Source of the DNA: Priestia aryabhattai B8W22
Lineage (GTDB): Bacteria > Bacillota > Bacilli > Bacillales > Bacillaceae_H
Assembly: GCF_000956595.1 (NCBI RefSeq)
Contig: NZ_JYOO01000044.1
Location: forward strand, 1-36,993
Reading direction: 5' to 3'
Length of the DNA: 36,993 nucleotides
Under the pieces are notes generated by a model, which saw nothing but the letters and a program-made list of their open reading frames with translations, did not search any database and had not been told where the DNA came from. Positions 7,674 through 16,748 of the stretch are shown piece after piece. A program made the position numbers and the translations under genes. Within the stretch, counting starts at the first letter, position 1, and the number at the start of each line of letters is the position of its first letter.

Positions 7674-9074
7674 ATGGAAAAGGGTTACAAAGACATAGCT
7701 AGCAAAGTAGTTGAGGCAATAGGTGGAAGGGAAAACATTTCATCATTTGCTCACTGTGCAACAAGATTGCGTATTATGGTACATGATCAAACAAAAGTAA
7801 ATCAAGAAGCAGTCGAAAATATAGAGAAAGTAAAAGGTGCATTTTATAATTCAGGACAATACCAAATTATCTTTGGTACAGGAACTGTTAATAAAGTATA
7901 TGAAGCAGTAAATGAGTTGGGTATTAAAGGCACGTCTACAGCTGAAGTAAAAGCAGAAGCTAAGAAACAAGGAAACGCTTTTCAACGAGCTATCCGAACC
8001 TTTGGTGACGTTTTCGTTCCAATTATTCCAGTTCTTGTTGCAACCGGATTATTTATGGGTTTACGTGGGGTACTAACTCAAGAAACAGTGTTAAATTGGT
8101 TGGGTTATACACCCAATGATATCCCTGAAAACTTTATAATGTTTACACAAGTTGTCACAGATACAGCTTTTGCATTCTTACCAGCATTAATTGCATGGTC
8201 AGCCTTTAAAGTATTTGGTGGAAGCCCTGTTCTAGGAATTGTCTTGGGATTAATGTTAGTAAATCCAGCACTTCCAAACGCATATGCAGTAGGTTCAGGA
8301 GACGCACATCCTATTCACTTCTTTGGATTTATTCCAGTTGTAGGATATCAGGGTTCTGTTTTACCAGCTTTCTTTGTAGGTCTTATAGGAGCAAAATTAG
8401 AGCGTTGGATTCGTAAAAAAGTGCCCGATTCAATTGATTTAATACTCACGCCATTTCTAACATTATTAATCATGATTACATTAGGTCTCTTCGCTATCGG
8501 ACCAGTCTTTCATTCATTAGAAAACGTAATTCTAACAAGCACAAAAGCAATTTTAGATTTACCGTTTGGTTTAGCTGGTATTATTATTGGTGGCCTACAA
8601 CAAGTTGTTGTAATTACTGGCGTTCATCATATATTTAATTTACTTGAAATTCAATTATTAGCTGATACAAAATTTAATCCATTCAATCCATTAATTACTA
8701 GCGCAATCGTAGCTCAAGGGGCTGCAACGCTAGCAGTTGGATTGAAATCTAAAAATAAAAAAGTGAAAGCATTAGCATTCCCATCAGCATTTTCAGCCTT
8801 TTTAGGAATTACAGAACCGGCTATATTTGGAGTAAACCTAAGGTTCTTTAAACCCTTTATAATGGGCCTTATAGGAGGAGCAGTAGGGGGATTCTTAGCC
8901 TCGATTTTTCATCTAAAAGCAACAGGAATGTCTGTTACAGCTATTCCAGGATTATTATTGTACTTGAATAATCAGATTTTTATCTATATTTTCGTTAATT
9001 TGATTGCCTTTGCTGTATCATTTATTCTGACATGGCTGTTTGGTTATAACGACAAGATGCTTAAGAATCGGTAA
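7674..9074 (+). CDS. PTS permease EIIBC, sucrose type
   Basis: Membrane component of the phosphotransferase system that imports and phosphorylates a sugar. The IIB domain (residues 1-90) carries the phosphorylated Cys28 in HCATRLR and the conserved GAFYNSGQYQIIFGTGTVNKV region. The IIC domain (about 105-460) has some ten membrane segments and the GITEPAIFGVN loop. Its 466 residues and IIB sequence resemble SacP/ScrA more than TreP. There is no IIA domain, which is normal for this type, as EIIA-Glc serves in trans. There is no sucrose-6-phosphate hydrolase, fructokinase or repressor nearby, so the true sugar is uncertain. The start ATG has AAGGGGTG upstream, with a rather long 13-base spacing. 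Regulated through the sites at 7399-7549. Confidence 0.88.
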   Translation: MEKGYKDIASKVVEAIGGRENISSFAHCATRLRIMVHDQTKVNQEAVENIEKVKGAFYNSGQYQIIFGTGTVNKVYEAVNELGIKGTSTAEVKAEAKKQGNAFQRAIRTFGDVFVPIIPVLVATGLFMGLRGVLTQETVLNWLGYTPNDIPENFIMFTQVVTDTAFAFLPALIAWSAFKVFGGSPVLGIVLGLMLVNPALPNAYAVGSGDAHPIHFFGFIPVVGYQGSVLPAFFVGLIGAKLERWIRKKVPDSIDLILTPFLTLLIMITLGLFAIGPVFHSLENVILTSTKAILDLPFGLAGIIIGGLQQVVVITGVHHIFNLLEIQLLADTKFNPFNPLITSAIVAQGAATLAVGLKSKNKKVKALAFPSAFSAFLGITEPAIFGVNLRFFKPFIMGLIGGAVGGFLASIFHLKATGMSVTAIPGLLLYLNNQIFIYIFVNLIAFAVSFILTWLFGYNDKMLKNR

Positions 9075-9125
9075 TTATATATAAATTATAAATTGTAATT
9101 AATAAACTACAATGAATGACATTAG

Positions 9126-9164
9126 AAAAAGCCTTATATCTAAATCCAGTATAAGGCCTTTTTA
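9126..9164. terminator. Terminator of the PTS gene
   Basis: GCCTTATA at 9131-9138 pairs with TATAAGGC at 9150-9157, followed by CTTTTT; A-rich on the other side, so it works both ways. Confidence 0.85.
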
Positions 9165-9189
9165 GCAAAGCTTAATCATTGATGTTGTA

Positions 9190-9222
9190 GAAAAAGAGAA
9201 GATTAAAGTCCTTCTCTTTTTT
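9190..9222. terminator. Second hairpin terminator
   Basis: AAAAAGAGAAG pairs with CTTCTCTTTTTT. On the minus strand it follows a 24-codon open stretch (9235-9312, reading KVEHNEQQWQREGLYISDFK) that may be the end of a lost gene; on plus it is a second stop after the PTS gene. Confidence 0.6.
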
Positions 9223-9361
9223 ATATAATTTTATTTACTTATTTTTAAAATCTGAAATATACAATCCTTCACGCTGCCACTGCTGCTCATTATGTTCTAC
9301 TTTAGACGGTATATGTTACCTTTCTCGCAGGGTATATAATGACATTTCCATCACACAAATG

Positions 9362-9393
9362 ACCTTCTACCTGACAGGAGTAGAAGGTTTTTT
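9362..9393 (+). terminator. Rightward terminator without an obvious gene
   Basis: ACCTTCTAC at 9362-9370 pairs with GTAGAAGGT at 9380-9388, followed by six T. No plus-strand gene lies between the PTS terminators and this one, so it may end a small unannotated RNA or be a remnant. Confidence 0.65.
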
Positions 9394-9540
9394 GTTATCA
9401 ATTATTATCAACATCAATACTGATTACTGAATTAACTACATTATTTAAAGTAGTTTTATTTTTACTGTCTAACTTATTGCACAAACGAAATAATATGTAG
9501 CTTTGTTGATCTTTCAATCTCTATCATTATTTCAGCCTTA

Positions 9541-10020
9541 TTAATCAGGGTTACATGTTATTTTTCCATACCTCAATGCATCATAAATAGCACGTCCATC
9601 GCTTGAAGTTGTTTCTGTAAATTTAATAGGCAGTAGCGAGAAGACAATATAATAAACAGAAAAATAGACAAATTGGTAAGAAAAGAGACTTGCTGAAAGG
9701 ATGTCATCCATAACTAAACCATTTATAAGGAAAATAGAAGCTAAATTAGCAATGGCACCTCCAGCATAGACACAAGCATGGGTAAATCGGTTGTCGTATT
9801 TTAGTTTTTCATATACACAAAAAGAATCCAAAAAGTAAACAGATTTTATTTTAATTTTCTTCCATTTAAAAATCGTTTTTCCTTTTCCAATGGTAAAATC
9901 CACTCTCCCTCCGAAAAAGATCGCCATGATAGAATGACCTAATTGATGAACAAGAGACACAAGTGGTAGTACAAGTAAGAAAGAAAACAAGAACTTAGGC
10001 ATATCACTGAATCCAAACAT
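9541..10020 (-). CDS. M50-like membrane protein with altered metal motif
   Basis: 159-residue integral membrane protein resembling site-2 protease (M50) relatives. The zinc motif HExxH appears as His25-Gln-Leu-Gly-His29 (HQLGH) in the first membrane helix, so the catalytic glutamate is glutamine. Further landmarks are GGRVDFTIGKGKTIF (37-51), YAGG (85-88) and TSSDGRAIYDAL (138-149), where the DG matches the third-ligand motif. About four membrane segments. The substitution predicts little or no peptidase activity; a binding or regulatory role, or decay, is possible. The ribosome site (AAAGGAGATGG) is strong. It stands alone on the minus strand. Confidence 0.75.
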   Translation of the reverse strand: MFGFSDMPKFLFSFLLVLPLVSLVHQLGHSIMAIFFGGRVDFTIGKGKTIFKWKKIKIKSVYFLDSFCVYEKLKYDNRFTHACVYAGGAIANLASIFLINGLVMDDILSASLFSYQFVYFSVYYIVFSLLPIKFTETTSSDGRAIYDALRYGKITCNPD

Positions 10021-10128
10021 ACTTCCATCTCCTTTGCCATGAAATGATTTAATAAATCGTTGGCTTATTAAAGTAGATAAAATCTATTTAATAATGGACA
10101 GACTTTTCTCAACAGAGGTTGTGCCTTT

Positions 10129-10281
10129 TTAATCATATGTACAATCATCTGTTTGGCACCATGAAAGGCCTTTAGTCGGAGACTAGGACCAACCGGTTTT
10201 TAATAAAGCAGTAGGTAAAGTGATCAATAATCTTTCAACAGGGCCTATTAAGAAGAATATCTTCACTTTATTTTCAAACAT
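10129..10281 (-). pseudogene. Possible small gene interrupted by an amber codon
   Basis: From ATG at 10281 the frame reads MFENKVKIFFLIGPVERL and ends GWS at a TAG (10183-10185), then continues in frame with SPTKGLSWCQTDDCTYD to TAA at 10129. The two parts look like one 49-residue protein split by a stop. No clear ribosome site or family is recognised, so this is tentative. The surrounding 10021-10399 stretch holds nothing else I can support. Confidence 0.3.
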
Positions 10282-10399
10282 TTTCCATAACAATAAACGA
10301 CCCTATGTATCGTAAACAAAGTTACTAAGGTCGCTTATGTTATATTCTGATTTATTATTCTTTACTCTTTTTCTTTATAATAAAATATTTGGTTTGTCA

Positions 10400-10525
10400 T
10401 TAAGTTTCTAACAGAATTTCGTTATCATGATTAATTTGATCGAACAAATAAGTAAGGTAAGAATCTAATTCAAATTGATTATCTTCAACAAAGTCGTCTA
10501 ACACAAATTCACTTTCTTCTCTCAT
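10400..10525 (-). CDS. Small acidic protein, 41 aa
   Basis: ATG at 10525 with GGAGTGA seven bases upstream opens a 41-residue frame, MREESEFVLDDFVEDNQFEL onward, ending NEILLET. It is strongly acidic (many Asp and Glu, a single basic Arg) with no membrane segment. It begins 31 bp after the GlsB-like gene on the same strand and is probably co-transcribed. Not recognised; its size and charge fit a small stress-linked protein. Confidence 0.6.
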   Translation of the reverse strand: MREESEFVLDDFVEDNQFELDSYLTYLFDQINHDNEILLET

Positions 10526-10556
10526 TTTTAATCACTCCAATTTATTTTTTAATTTA

Positions 10557-10829
10557 TTATGCATGATAACCATGATTCTTTTTTTGTCCCATTTTTCTTA
10601 GAATAAAACTTACAATTAATACCAATACGATTGATCCAATAATGGCGGGGATGATCGCAAAGCCACCAATGACTGGTCCCCAACTTCCTAAGATCAGACT
10701 ACCTAACCAAGAGCCAATAAAACCTGCGATAATATTGCCGATAATACCTCCAGGAACATCACGTCCTGTAAGTAAACTAGCGAGCCAGCCGATAATTCCA
10801 CCTACAATTAGCGTCCATAGAATTCCCAT
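10557..10829 (-). CDS. GlsB/YeaQ/YmgE family membrane protein
   Basis: 90-residue, three-helix membrane protein of the transglycosylase-associated (GlsB/YeaQ/YmgE) family, often stress induced. The typical pattern is visible: GILWTLIVGGIIGWLASLLTG, then GGIIGNIIAGFIGSWLG, then a C-terminal helix before a basic tail (RKMGQKKNHGYHA). Strong ribosome site AAAAGGAGAG. Followed by the 41-residue acidic gene. No enzymatic activity is known for the family. Confidence 0.9.
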   Translation of the reverse strand: MGILWTLIVGGIIGWLASLLTGRDVPGGIIGNIIAGFIGSWLGSLILGSWGPVIGGFAIIPAIIGSIVLVLIVSFILRKMGQKKNHGYHA

Positions 10830-11308
10830 AAATCATTCTCTCCTTTTAAAATAGTTAGTTGACTTTACCCTCCACTAAAATCCATTAATCCTGTTATTTT
10901 TTTCCTTGCTGAAGTTTTTCTTCAAATGGAATAGGGTTATATAGCTATGCTACTGCTTTATTTTATTCTTTTAGACACCTTCCAAACAGCCAATTTGATC
11001 ACTGGACTCAGCTATCCTATCTAAAAAGTAAGTGCCCCAGAATTGTCTATACAACATAGCATAGCCATAGATTATTGAGCATTCATTCAACTTATTTTTA
11101 ACATAGTTTCGAATGTAAAAGTTATATAGTTATACAGCTTTCAGGCTAATGTAATTAAACTTACAGATAAACAATTTTAATTCACTTGACAATCTCCCTG
11201 ACATTACAAAAGATACGTAAAAGAAAGTTAAATCACTGGAATCTTTTACATACATCGATAATTAGTGGGGAAAATATCCTTAAATAAAAACATAGGAGCT
11301 TAGATTTA
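10830..11308. other. Intergenic region before the germination operon
   Basis: About 480 bp of AT-rich DNA between divergent genes. It must hold the promoter of the ger operon, normally read by forespore sigma-G, but I found no convincing sigma-G boxes by eye. AGGAG at 11293-11297 is the ribosome site of the first ger gene. Confidence 0.4.
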
Positions 11309-12850
11309 ATGAAGTTCATTAAAAAATTATTAAAGTATAACAAGGATAAAAATGAAAATAATCCTTCAAAAAAAAGAGAAAAAGTCTCTAACCATGCTTT
11401 CTCAACAATTAAAGAGAATATCTCCACAATAAATCAAATTTTTTCAAATACAGAGGATTTAGTTATAAAAAGTTTAGAGATAAAGACTGTACAGGGCGTC
11501 ATTATTTATCTTGAAACAATGGTAGATAAGGAAAAGATACAAAAATACGTTTTGAATCCTTGTTTACAATCACCCTTGGAACCAATCTCGGATATGCTCG
11601 GTGCTAACTTCCAGTCTGCCACTGTTTTTAATCAGGTTGAGGCTGCGCTTTTAGAAGGTTCTTGTGTTCTGAGTTTAGACGGTTATGCAAAGCTGTTTAT
11701 TGTTGATGTCTCTCTATCAAAAGAACGTTCTATTACAGAACCGGAGAACGAAAAAGTTGTTCAAGGATCTCATGATGGGTTTATTGAAACCCTTTTGACC
11801 AACCTTCACTTACTTAGAAAAACAGTGCAAAGTCCTAATCTATCCGTGAAGTATCTTCCTACTGGTACACAAGTGAAATCTAAAATAGCACTTGTTTATT
11901 TAAATAACCTTGTTAATGAAGAAATAATTCATGAATGTGAATATAGGATAAAATCCATATCGATGGATAACGTTGTAAATATTGGATTTTTGGAAGAATT
12001 AATAGAAGATTCTACACTATCACCTTTTCCTCAACTATTAAATACAGAAAGAGTAGATCGTGTGGCAGGACATTTAAATGAAGGCAGAGTTGCTGTCTTA
12101 ATGGAAGGAAGCCCAACTGCTTTACTTTTTCCGGTTACCTTTTTTGCTTTTTATCAGTCACCAGACGATTATAGTTCTCGGTGGATAATTGGGACGTTTA
12201 TACGTGCTATTCGACATGCTAGTTTTTTGATTTCGATTATATTGCCAGCTTTTTATATTGCTGTTATCGCCTTTCACTTTGAAGTATTGCCTGATGAGCT
12301 TGTAAACCCTGTTGGAAGTTCAATTAATAAAATCCCCTTTCCCCCATTGATTGAAGCGTTAATTATGGAATTAACCATTGAATTAATTCGAGAGGCTGGA
12401 ATACGCCTTCCCTCAAGAATTGGTCAAACCATTGGTATAGTTGGAGGGCTGGTTATTGGGGACGCCGTCGTTCAGGCAGGGCTTATCTCAACTACAATGA
12501 TTGTTGTTGTCGCTCTAACTGCTATTTCTTCTTTTTGTGTTCCATCCCATGGAATGAGTGACGCGGTCCGGTTATTACGCTTTCCTTTTATGTTTCTCGC
12601 TGCCTCATTTGGATTTGTTGGAATTGTCTTTGGATATATTGTTCTTTTAGCTCATTTATGTAAGTTAGAATCTTTTGGTACGCCCTACTTTGCTCCATTT
12701 GCTCCACTTAGAATAAAAGATATTAAAGATACTTTTTTACGATTGCCCATTTGGAAATTAAAAACACGACCATTAGATTCACATCCTAAACATATTAAAC
12801 AACAAGATCCTTTAAGGGGATGGAACTACAATGATACGAAAAGAAAATAG
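11309..12850 (+). CDS. Spore germinant receptor A subunit (GerA family)
   Basis: First subunit of a GerA-type receptor in the inner spore membrane, which senses nutrients and triggers germination. It has 513 residues. The N-terminal soluble part (about 1-290) carries the family motifs SPFPQLLNTERVDRVAGHLN and GRVAVLMEGSP; the C-terminal part has about five membrane segments and PSRIGQTIGIVGGLVIGDA. The N-terminus is short and Lys-rich. The gene overlaps the next by 20 bases, implying translational coupling. Which of the Priestia receptors (GerK, GerU or another) this is cannot be said from sequence alone. Confidence 0.93.
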   Translation: MKFIKKLLKYNKDKNENNPSKKREKVSNHAFSTIKENISTINQIFSNTEDLVIKSLEIKTVQGVIIYLETMVDKEKIQKYVLNPCLQSPLEPISDMLGANFQSATVFNQVEAALLEGSCVLSLDGYAKLFIVDVSLSKERSITEPENEKVVQGSHDGFIETLLTNLHLLRKTVQSPNLSVKYLPTGTQVKSKIALVYLNNLVNEEIIHECEYRIKSISMDNVVNIGFLEELIEDSTLSPFPQLLNTERVDRVAGHLNEGRVAVLMEGSPTALLFPVTFFAFYQSPDDYSSRWIIGTFIRAIRHASFLISIILPAFYIAVIAFHFEVLPDELVNPVGSSINKIPFPPLIEALIMELTIELIREAGIRLPSRIGQTIGIVGGLVIGDAVVQAGLISTTMIVVVALTAISSFCVPSHGMSDAVRLLRFPFMFLAASFGFVGIVFGYIVLLAHLCKLESFGTPYFAPFAPLRIKDIKDTFLRLPIWKLKTRPLDSHPKHIKQQDPLRGWNYNDTKRK

Positions 12851-13934
12851 AATTTCAAATACACAATTGTTTTTTATCATTATTCAAGCTCAAATTGGAG
12901 TTGGTATTTTATCACTACCTCATGACGTATCACTAATATCAAAAAACGATGGATGGATATCAACTTTAATTGCAGGGGCAATGGTGCAAGTCATTATTCT
13001 GGTTTTGTGGGGTCTTGGCAGAAAATTTCCGTCTTTAACTATTTACGAAATAATCCCTCGTTTAATAGGAAAAAGGTTAGGAAAAATTATTGTTTTCTTT
13101 TATGCCATTTACTTTATTGTTACAGGAAGTCTAGTTTTATCTCGTTTCATTCAAGTAATTGATACGTGGATTCTACAGAGGACACCAAATTGGATATTAA
13201 TTCTTTTAACGTTAGGAGTTTGCGTGTATCTTGTAAAAGATACTTTAAGAAGCATTGCTCGTTTTTATGTACTTGTTACACCATTATTAATTATCCTATT
13301 TGGTTTAGTTACATATGCACTGAAAGATGCTAATTTTCTATACATCTTTCCTATCGGTCAATCCGGTATACCAAATATAGTAAAGGGCTCTAAAGAAGCT
13401 ATATTTTCAATGTTAGGATTTGAGTTTATGCTTTTTCTCTATCCATATGTAAAAGCAACTGATGGACGTAAACTTGTTGCGGTTTCAAGTGCTAACCTTT
13501 TCGTAACGCTGTTTTATACGTATATGGTGTTTGCTAGTCTAATCTTTTTTGAAACTAGGCAAGATCTCTATCTTACTCCCCAGCCTTTGTTGTATATGAT
13601 TAAATCCTATTCCTTTCAGATTGTTGAACGAATTGATTTGTTTTTCTTATCCATTTGGGTTATATCTGTTGTTACATCTATCGCAAGCTGGATTTTTCTT
13701 GCCTCTAATGGTTTCAAATACTTTTTTGGACGTGCCAGTCACGCTAGGTTTCTTCCATGTACTGCGGGGATTGTTTTCATAATCGCTCTTCTTCCTAGAA
13801 ATGAAACTGATCTTCAGAAATTTAATAAGATTTTAGAACCAGCACACTTAGGATTTATCGTGGTCATACCATTATTTCTATTCTTATTTTCGTTTTTCTT
13901 TGCTAAAAAAAGGTCCGGAGATCACAGTGTATGA
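12831..13934 (+). CDS. Spore germinant receptor B subunit
   Basis: Integral membrane subunit of the receptor, 367 residues with about ten membrane segments, belonging to the spore permease branch of the APC transporter fold. It is thought to bind the germinant, so it decides specificity. The first helix holds the family-type glycine motif AQIGVGILSLPHDV. The gene begins inside the end of the A gene and overlaps the C gene by four bases (ATGA), a compact A-B-C operon. Its sequence does not reveal the germinant. Confidence 0.93.
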   Translation: MIRKENRISNTQLFFIIIQAQIGVGILSLPHDVSLISKNDGWISTLIAGAMVQVIILVLWGLGRKFPSLTIYEIIPRLIGKRLGKIIVFFYAIYFIVTGSLVLSRFIQVIDTWILQRTPNWILILLTLGVCVYLVKDTLRSIARFYVLVTPLLIILFGLVTYALKDANFLYIFPIGQSGIPNIVKGSKEAIFSMLGFEFMLFLYPYVKATDGRKLVAVSSANLFVTLFYTYMVFASLIFFETRQDLYLTPQPLLYMIKSYSFQIVERIDLFFLSIWVISVVTSIASWIFLASNGFKYFFGRASHARFLPCTAGIVFIIALLPRNETDLQKFNKILEPAHLGFIVVIPLFLFLFSFFFAKKRSGDHSV

Positions 13935-15055
13935 AGATTAAAAGGTTAGTTACAATCAGTATATGCATATTGCTAACAACAGGGTGCTGGGATCAAAATT
14001 TGATGAAAAACGCCATCCTAATACAAACTATAACTTTTGATCGCACTGACGATGATAAATTTTTATTTGGAATTGCAATACCTGATATTTATAGCAACTT
14101 ATTGACATCAGGACAAGAGACTCAAGCTAGTAATAGTCAAACTCTGTCTACAATTGCAAATACGCCTAGAGAAGGACGTATGAAATTAAATACAGAAATA
14201 CCTGGTAATTTAGATGCTTCGAAAAATAAGCTTATATTATTCGGTGAACAATTTGCAAAAGGTGATATTTATCCATCTTTAGATGTAATTTGGCGTGATC
14301 CACGTAGTTCTATGAGTGCTAAATTGGCAGTAGTAAAAGGAGCTGCAGTAGATATACTCCGTGTTAAACCTAAATTAGAATCAAGTATTAGTCAAAACAT
14401 CTTAAATTTAATACAAAGTACTGAAACAAATACCATCATTCCTGACGAAACCATACAGTCTCTTGCTTCAGAGATACTTGATCCAGGTGAAGACATTGTT
14501 CTTCCTTTATTAAAAATAGGCCATAATGGTACGGCTATTGATGTGGAAGGCCTAGCATTATTTAATGACAGAAAATTAGCAGGAACTCTATCTCGAGAAG
14601 AATCCACACTTTTTCTTTTACTAAATAATAAGAGAGGAAAATATGCGCGTTTTACAAAAAACATAAATGATAATAAGTCCAAGATGACAAATTTTATTTC
14701 TCTGAATGTTGATAATATGAGACGTAAACTAGATGTTTCAGTAAATAATGACGGAGACGTTTCTGTAAATCTAAACCTACGCTTAGATTTAGCAGTAGAA
14801 GAATTCCCTATAGGAAATGTACCTAAGAAACTTAATCAACTAAATGAAGAACTCTCAAAAAGCTTCACTAGTGAAGCAGGAGAAGTAATCCACAAATTGC
14901 AAGGAGCTAATTGTGATGCGTTTGGCATCGGAAGACGACTAATTGCTTTTCATCATGGATTCTGGTTAAAAAAGGATAAAGAAAGCTATTTTAAAAACGT
15001 AAAGTTTAAATCCAAAGTAGAAGTAGAGATTGTCCGGTATGGCATTGTTAAATAA
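13931..15055 (+). CDS. Spore germinant receptor C subunit (lipoprotein)
   Basis: Lipoprotein subunit anchored on the outer face of the inner spore membrane. The signal peptide ends in a lipobox, LTTGC, with Cys19 as the lipidated residue, followed by WDQ, which is typical of GerAC/GerKC proteins. It is 374 residues, the expected size, with the conserved C-terminal domain of the family. Three subunits are present; no separate D subunit is seen. The terminator at 15112-15140 closes the operon. Confidence 0.93.
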   Translation: MKIKRLVTISICILLTTGCWDQNLMKNAILIQTITFDRTDDDKFLFGIAIPDIYSNLLTSGQETQASNSQTLSTIANTPREGRMKLNTEIPGNLDASKNKLILFGEQFAKGDIYPSLDVIWRDPRSSMSAKLAVVKGAAVDILRVKPKLESSISQNILNLIQSTETNTIIPDETIQSLASEILDPGEDIVLPLLKIGHNGTAIDVEGLALFNDRKLAGTLSREESTLFLLLNNKRGKYARFTKNINDNKSKMTNFISLNVDNMRRKLDVSVNNDGDVSVNLNLRLDLAVEEFPIGNVPKKLNQLNEELSKSFTSEAGEVIHKLQGANCDAFGIGRRLIAFHHGFWLKKDKESYFKNVKFKSKVEVEIVRYGIVK

Positions 15056-15111
15056 ATTAACAAAATTGAGAGAATACCGATGTAACACTTAGTTGAATTC
15101 GTTCTTTTGAT

Positions 15112-15140
15112 AATAAGCCTCTTAAATAGGGGGCTTATTT
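15112..15140 (+). terminator. Terminator of the ger operon
   Basis: AATAAGCC at 15112-15119 pairs with GGCTTATT at 15132-15139, 57 bp after the C-subunit stop. The T run is short, so its strength is uncertain. Confidence 0.6.
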
Positions 15141-15212
15141 ATATTCATACCAGAAGTCAAAAAAGAAAACATATTATGTAATCATCTACCGATCTCTTAC
15201 TGCAGTAAGGGT

Positions 15213-15319
15213 TCTTTGTTATTTTTCGATTGGACAGGCAAGCATACTGCAGTAGCTACATATTATCTAAAGAATCTTAACTTCATTATCTAATTAGTAG
15301 CTAGTTCAGTATCGCTACC
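15213..15319. repeat. 107-bp direct repeat, copy B
   Basis: Second copy of the element at 7183-7289, same orientation and length, no gaps. An extra TTACTGCAGTAA palindrome stands just before it (15198-15209). It lies 100 bp from the end of a broken tyrosine recombinase gene. On the minus strand it reads YVATAV...LP..SKNNK like copy A, with in-frame stops. Confidence 0.75.
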
Positions 15320-15421
15320 ATTAAGTATTTTTTGCACCAGAACCATAAAAACAGCTATAAAATGGCTTGTTATTATTTTAATCCAAATATTTCTGTTAGC
15401 ATTCTGTTTTAACACCTACCA

Positions 15422-15867
15422 TTAAAAATCTTGTTCCTTCCACAACAATCCAATTTCTTGTTCTCGCTGCAAGACTTTCTCCAAATAACGTTCCGTTGTT
15501 TTACGGTCACTATGTCCAAGCTCTTTTTGAATTAGAAAAATATCAGCTCCCTGCTGCCTACTATAAATCGCATAAAAATGACGAAAATAATGAGGCGTAA
15601 TCCTGTCATTCCGTTCTTTTACAAAAGGTAATTCTGTTCGTTCAATGATACGCACAATATAATTACTTAAGTTTTTATATTGATAATACCATCTTTAGTT
15701 GGAAATAATGGACCTTGATCATTTGAATTTAATGCTGTACTGACATGACGTCGTTCTCGAAAAGCGAGAATTCGTTCATATAGCGATGGATGAAGTAACT
15801 TATCAAATTTCTTTCCACCCTTTCCTACTTCTCTTAGTCGATAATGGACACTTAAGGTGATATGCAT
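15422..15867 (-). pseudogene. Tyrosine recombinase (integrase) remnant
   Basis: Two frames together encode the C-terminal catalytic half of an XerC/D- or phage-type integrase. The upstream piece (15667-15867) reads GKGGKKFDKLLHPSL and ends early; the downstream piece (15422-15655) carries the catalytic HYFRH, then LGHSD and the nucleophile Tyr in TTERYLEKV. They join in frame as NLSNYIVRIIERTEL if one base is corrected in the A run near 15672. The N-terminal DNA-binding domain and the first catalytic arginine are missing, so the gene is truncated and frameshifted. Its position beside repeat B suggests it once served a mobile element here. Confidence 0.85.
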
Positions 15868-15909
15868 TCATGACGTATTACGGGTACTATACAGGATCTC
15901 TGTTCGTGA

Positions 15910-16038
15910 GAGGAATTAGAACGTTTAAAAGAAGAATATATTCTACTTGATCTCGCCGACATGAAAGTACTAATGAAAGAAAACATTTTACTTTTAGAAA
16001 AAGTAATGAAGATATTGTGTAAGAATAAAGTGTATTAA
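15910..16038 (+). pseudogene. Coiled-coil C-terminal fragment
   Basis: An open stretch after a stop, reading EELERLKEEYILLDLADMKV and onward to TAA at 16036-16038, with heptad-like leucines. No start with a ribosome site fits. It looks like the end of a lost element gene next to the integrase remnant. The rest of 15868-16300 shows nothing else clear. Confidence 0.3.
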
Positions 16039-16312
16039 ATTGAGCAAACTACTCTAACTTCTAAACAATAAAACCCCCCACAAGAAAACGCAAAGGTATT
16101 AGTACACTTTGTATTTCCATTGTATGTTACACATCACACTAACAGCTATTCATCAAATATTGATTGTTGTGTCTTAATATCCAAACTCCTCCTTTTCACT
16201 CTTATTTTCAAATACGAGATCGATGCTAGTGAAATATGAACGAAATAAAAGATATAAAGTATTTATGCTCTCTTTATAAGGTATACTTCTAAAGAGAGGA
16301 GCAGTGATTAAT

Positions 16313-16513
16313 ATGTATTATAGTAAAAGAAATGAAGAACCTCCGATTCAAGAGGAAACAGAAATTTGGGAATGTACAGTAGAAGAGTGTAAAGGCTGGA
16401 TGAGGAAAGACTTCTCTTACGATAGTCATCAGAAATGTCCTTTGTGTAAAAGTCAGATGGAAGCTAAAAAACGGCTTATTGATAAAATCCCCCGTAATCC
16501 GCATAGAAGATAA
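16313..16513 (+). CDS. ydjO: Cold-inducible protein YdjO-like
   Basis: 66-residue small protein starting MYYSKRNEEPPIQ, matching YdjO in its YKRN-like start, WECT followed by C-x-GW-x-RK, and a final CPLC pair. The four cysteines (ECTVEEC and CPLC) look like a zinc-binding knuckle. The start is the ATG at 16313, eleven bases after GAGGAG; a GTG three codons earlier is too close to that site. It converges on a csp gene, in line with a cold-shock role. Molecular function unknown. Confidence 0.85.
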   Translation: MYYSKRNEEPPIQEETEIWECTVEECKGWMRKDFSYDSHQKCPLCKSQMEAKKRLIDKIPRNPHRR

Positions 16514-16635
16514 TACAAACCTATGCTTTCTTAAAGATTAAACACTATCTATCCATAAAAAAGTCTTGGTTCATGTTTGCTTTCTATTTCTATTGTATGT
16601 TATAACTAGTTAACCTTGTATCAATCGTCTTGTCT

Positions 16636-16667
16636 AAAACCCAGGCTTTTTCAAAGCCTGGGTTTTC
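16636..16667. terminator. Terminator after ydjO
   Basis: AAAACCCAGGCTTT at 16636-16649 pairs perfectly with AAAGCCTGGGTTTT at 16653-16666 with a three-base loop. Confidence 0.85.
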
Positions 16668-16700
16668 TATTGAACCAATAGTATGCTAATTATGAGACCA

Positions 16701-16738
16701 TAACAAAAAAGACTCCTTCATAGGAATCTTTTTTGTTA
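16701..16738 (-). terminator. Terminator of the csp gene
   Basis: TAACAAAAAAGA at 16701-16712 pairs with TCTTTTTTGTTA at 16727-16738, just after the csp stop on the minus strand. Confidence 0.75.
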
Positions 16739-16748
16739 TCGCTTTTGA

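Noticed and set aside
7674-9074. Trehalose PTS (TreP) assignment
   Set aside because: IIB and length fit the sucrose group better, and no phosphotrehalase or TreR gene is adjacent.
551-15867. Composite transposon spanning from the serine recombinase to the integrase remnant
   Set aside because: No terminal inverted repeats or transposase were found, and core metabolic genes lie between.
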